DNA of 7,720 nt from Bacteroidales bacterium (GTDB lineage: Bacteria; Bacteroidota; Bacteroidia; Bacteroidales; UBA932). The stretch lies in assembly GCA_023230265.1 (NCBI GenBank), contig JALNXR010000093.1, positions 1 through 7,720 on the forward strand, written 5' to 3'. Positions 6,506-7,720 of this stretch are shown one piece after another. Each line of letters opens with the position of its first letter. Position 1 is the first letter of the stretch. The translations under genes and the position numbers were made by a program. The notes under the pieces are model-generated. The model searched no databases and was not told the DNA's origin. It saw only the letters and a program-made list of their open reading frames with translations.

Positions 6506-7720
6506 AGTGGTATTTTTTCAATTTTAAAATATATTGCGATATATATGAGAATCAACAGGGAGTGAATTGCATATTTCATTATCACACCTACAGGGGGAAT
6601 AGCTTTGGAGAGGAAGAAGAGTGCAAGTCCGGCCCCAATAAAGCTTAAGATTCTGGTCCATCTGTATGGAATCGGATAAAACCTGTTCCCCAGCCAAAGG
6701 CTTAGCAGCAGCATAGCCAGGTAACTCGCAAGGTGCCCCCAGGCAGCCGCATGATAGGAATATCGTGGCATAAAGAGCAGGTTAACCGCCAGTGTGACTG
6801 TAAGCCCTGAGAGGGTGATAACTATTCCGTAGTTGGTCTTTCCGGATAACTTGTACCACATGGAGATGTTGAAATTAAGTCCCAGAAGAAGATAGGCCAT
6901 AAGCATAACCGGAACCACCCCTATACCTGCCCGGAAATCGGGTCCCACAACAATCTCTATTACATCGATAAAGAGCATTATCCCCAGAAAAATAAGCATA
7001 CAGAATGCTGTAAAATGCTCAGTTACTTTAGCATACTCCTCCCTTTTGCTGTTTTGCTGTTCCTTCTCCCTGGAGAAAAAGAAGGGCTCTGCTGCATAGC
7101 GGAACATCTGGATAAAGAGCATCATGAATGTTGCCAGCTTGGCAACGGCAAAGAAGATGCCGAGATCAGATTTCCAGTCTCTTCCTGCAGGTGTAAGATG
7201 CTCGAAAAGAAGCCTGTCTGCAAAATCATTGATTATACCGGGGAGCTGAGTTATCATAAGAGGAAGAGAATAGAGCATCATCTTCCTCCATAGTGATCTG
7301 TTGAAACGGATTTTGATTTTTGCGATTTCCGGGATGAAGAGAATTATCAGTACGATACAACTCATAAAAATCGCAAATATGATGTAGGTGAAATCGGGTT
7401 GCGGGGAGATAAATCTGCCCAGTAAACTGCCGGGATTATTTGCCAAAAGAAGAGGAGCCCCAAAGAAGAGAACGATGTTAAAGAGAGTCTCTGATATTAT
7501 CTTTATGGTCTTAATCACCGCAAACTTAAGGGCACGGTGTTCATATCTAAGTTTTGCAAACAGTATGGAGGTGAAGCAGTCAGAGGCCAGTATCACACCA
7601 ACATACACAATAATTTTAGAGTGGCCTGGGTATCCCAGGGCTGATGAAATGCTTCCGGAGAAGAGGGAGAGAATTCCAAAGAAAAGCAGTGATATTGAGC
7701 CTACAGTGATAAGTGCATTG
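6487..7720 (-). CDS. Polysaccharide/lipid-linked glycan flippase, MOP superfamily (5' end outside window)
   Basis: The frame stays open from the stop at 6487 to the right edge, giving 410 residues without the N-terminus. A GTG at 7608 can be read as a start, but 37 in-frame hydrophobic residues precede it and continue the membrane domain, so the gene is cut by the window edge and does not begin there. About twelve hydrophobic segments are visible; MOP/Wzx-type flippases have 12-14 in roughly 480-500 residues, so perhaps 70-90 residues are missing. Family-like stretches include [12 protein letters not shown] in the first third, [11 protein letters not shown] in the middle and [11 protein letters not shown] later. 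Members move undecaprenyl-linked saccharides across the inner membrane; the substrate here is unknown. Bacteroidota often place this type of flippase directly before dut, as here, with a 19-base overlap. Confidence 0.92.
   Translation of the reverse strand, partial: NALITVGSISLLFFGILSLFSGSISSALGYPGHSKIIVYVGVILASDCFTSILFAKLRYEHRALKFAVIKTIKIISETLFNIVLFFGAPLLLANNPGSLLGRFISPQPDFTYIIFAIFMSCIVLIILFIPEIAKIKIRFNRSLWRKMMLYSLPLMITQLPGIINDFADRLLFEHLTPAGRDWKSDLGIFFAVAKLATFMMLFIQMFRYAAEPFFFSREKEQQNSKREEYAKVTEHFTAFCMLIFLGIMLFIDVIEIVVGPDFRAGIGVVPVMLMAYLLLGLNFNISMWYKLSGKTNYGIVITLSGLTVTLAVNLLFMPRYSYHAAAWGHLASYLAMLLLSLWLGNRFYPIPYRWTRILSFIGAGLALFFLSKAIPPVGVIMKYAIHSLLILIYIAIYFKIEKIPLWKSKS

Noticed and set aside
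6487..7608. Flippase as a complete gene starting at GTG 7608
   Set aside because: The frame is open upstream to the window edge and encodes further hydrophobic membrane-like sequence, so the gene is truncated by the window and does not start there.
7625..7639. Perfect inverted repeat (CCTGGG-TAT-CCCAGG) as a terminator or operator
   Set aside because: It lies within the flippase coding region, has only a 6-base stem and no adjacent T-run, and is readily explained as coding sequence.
1..7720. Mobile elements, CRISPR arrays, tRNA or other RNA genes, phage genes
   Set aside because: I found no direct repeat arrays, terminal inverted repeats with a transposase, tRNA-like cloverleaf or phage-type protein. 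All of the sequence except 1819-1919 and a few junction bases is accounted for by protein genes.

Overview
The window reads as chromosomal DNA from a member of the Bacteroidota, most likely Bacteroidales-like. Three things point there: a lipid-linked-glycan flippase of the type encoded next to dut in this phylum, a divergent promoter region with a Bacteroidota-style -7 box (TACCTTTG) instead of a -35/-10 pair, and an ECF sigma factor paired with a protein that fuses an anti-sigma-like N-terminus to an outer-membrane beta-barrel. Coding density is very high. Apart from one 101-base divergent intergenic region, genes abut or overlap. I see no tRNA, rRNA, CRISPR array, insertion sequence, prophage or plasmid signature.

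Layout. On the minus strand at the left edge are a TPR-repeat envelope protein (100-1818) and, overlapping its stop by ATGA, the first 34 codons of a secreted protein that continues beyond base 1 and is probably an EnvC/M23-type murein hydrolase activator. The divergent promoter region (1819-1919) separates these from a plus-strand operon: ECF sigma factor (1920-2468), putative double-membrane-spanning anti-sigma factor (2473-3735) and GT2 glycosyltransferase (3735-4751). On the right half, again on the minus strand, are the 3' part of a polysaccharide flippase (from beyond 7720 to 6487), dut (6505-6071) and murF (6066-4744), packed as one operon. murF and the glycosyltransferase converge and overlap tail to tail by 8 bases.

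Functional theme. Nearly every gene concerns the cell envelope: MurF completes the UDP-MurNAc-pentapeptide, the flippase moves lipid-linked saccharides, the glycosyltransferase decorates a surface glycan, and the TPR and EnvC-like proteins probably act on envelope or division processes. dut is the housekeeping exception. The most interesting unit is the sigma/anti-sigma/glycosyltransferase operon. Its regulator appears to reach from the cytoplasm through the inner membrane and periplasm into an outer-membrane barrel. This resembles the dual membrane-spanning anti-sigma factors (Dma) reported in Bacteroides thetaiotaomicron, here with a glycosyltransferase translationally coupled behind it. It is therefore probably a variant of a recently described system and not a wholly new one.
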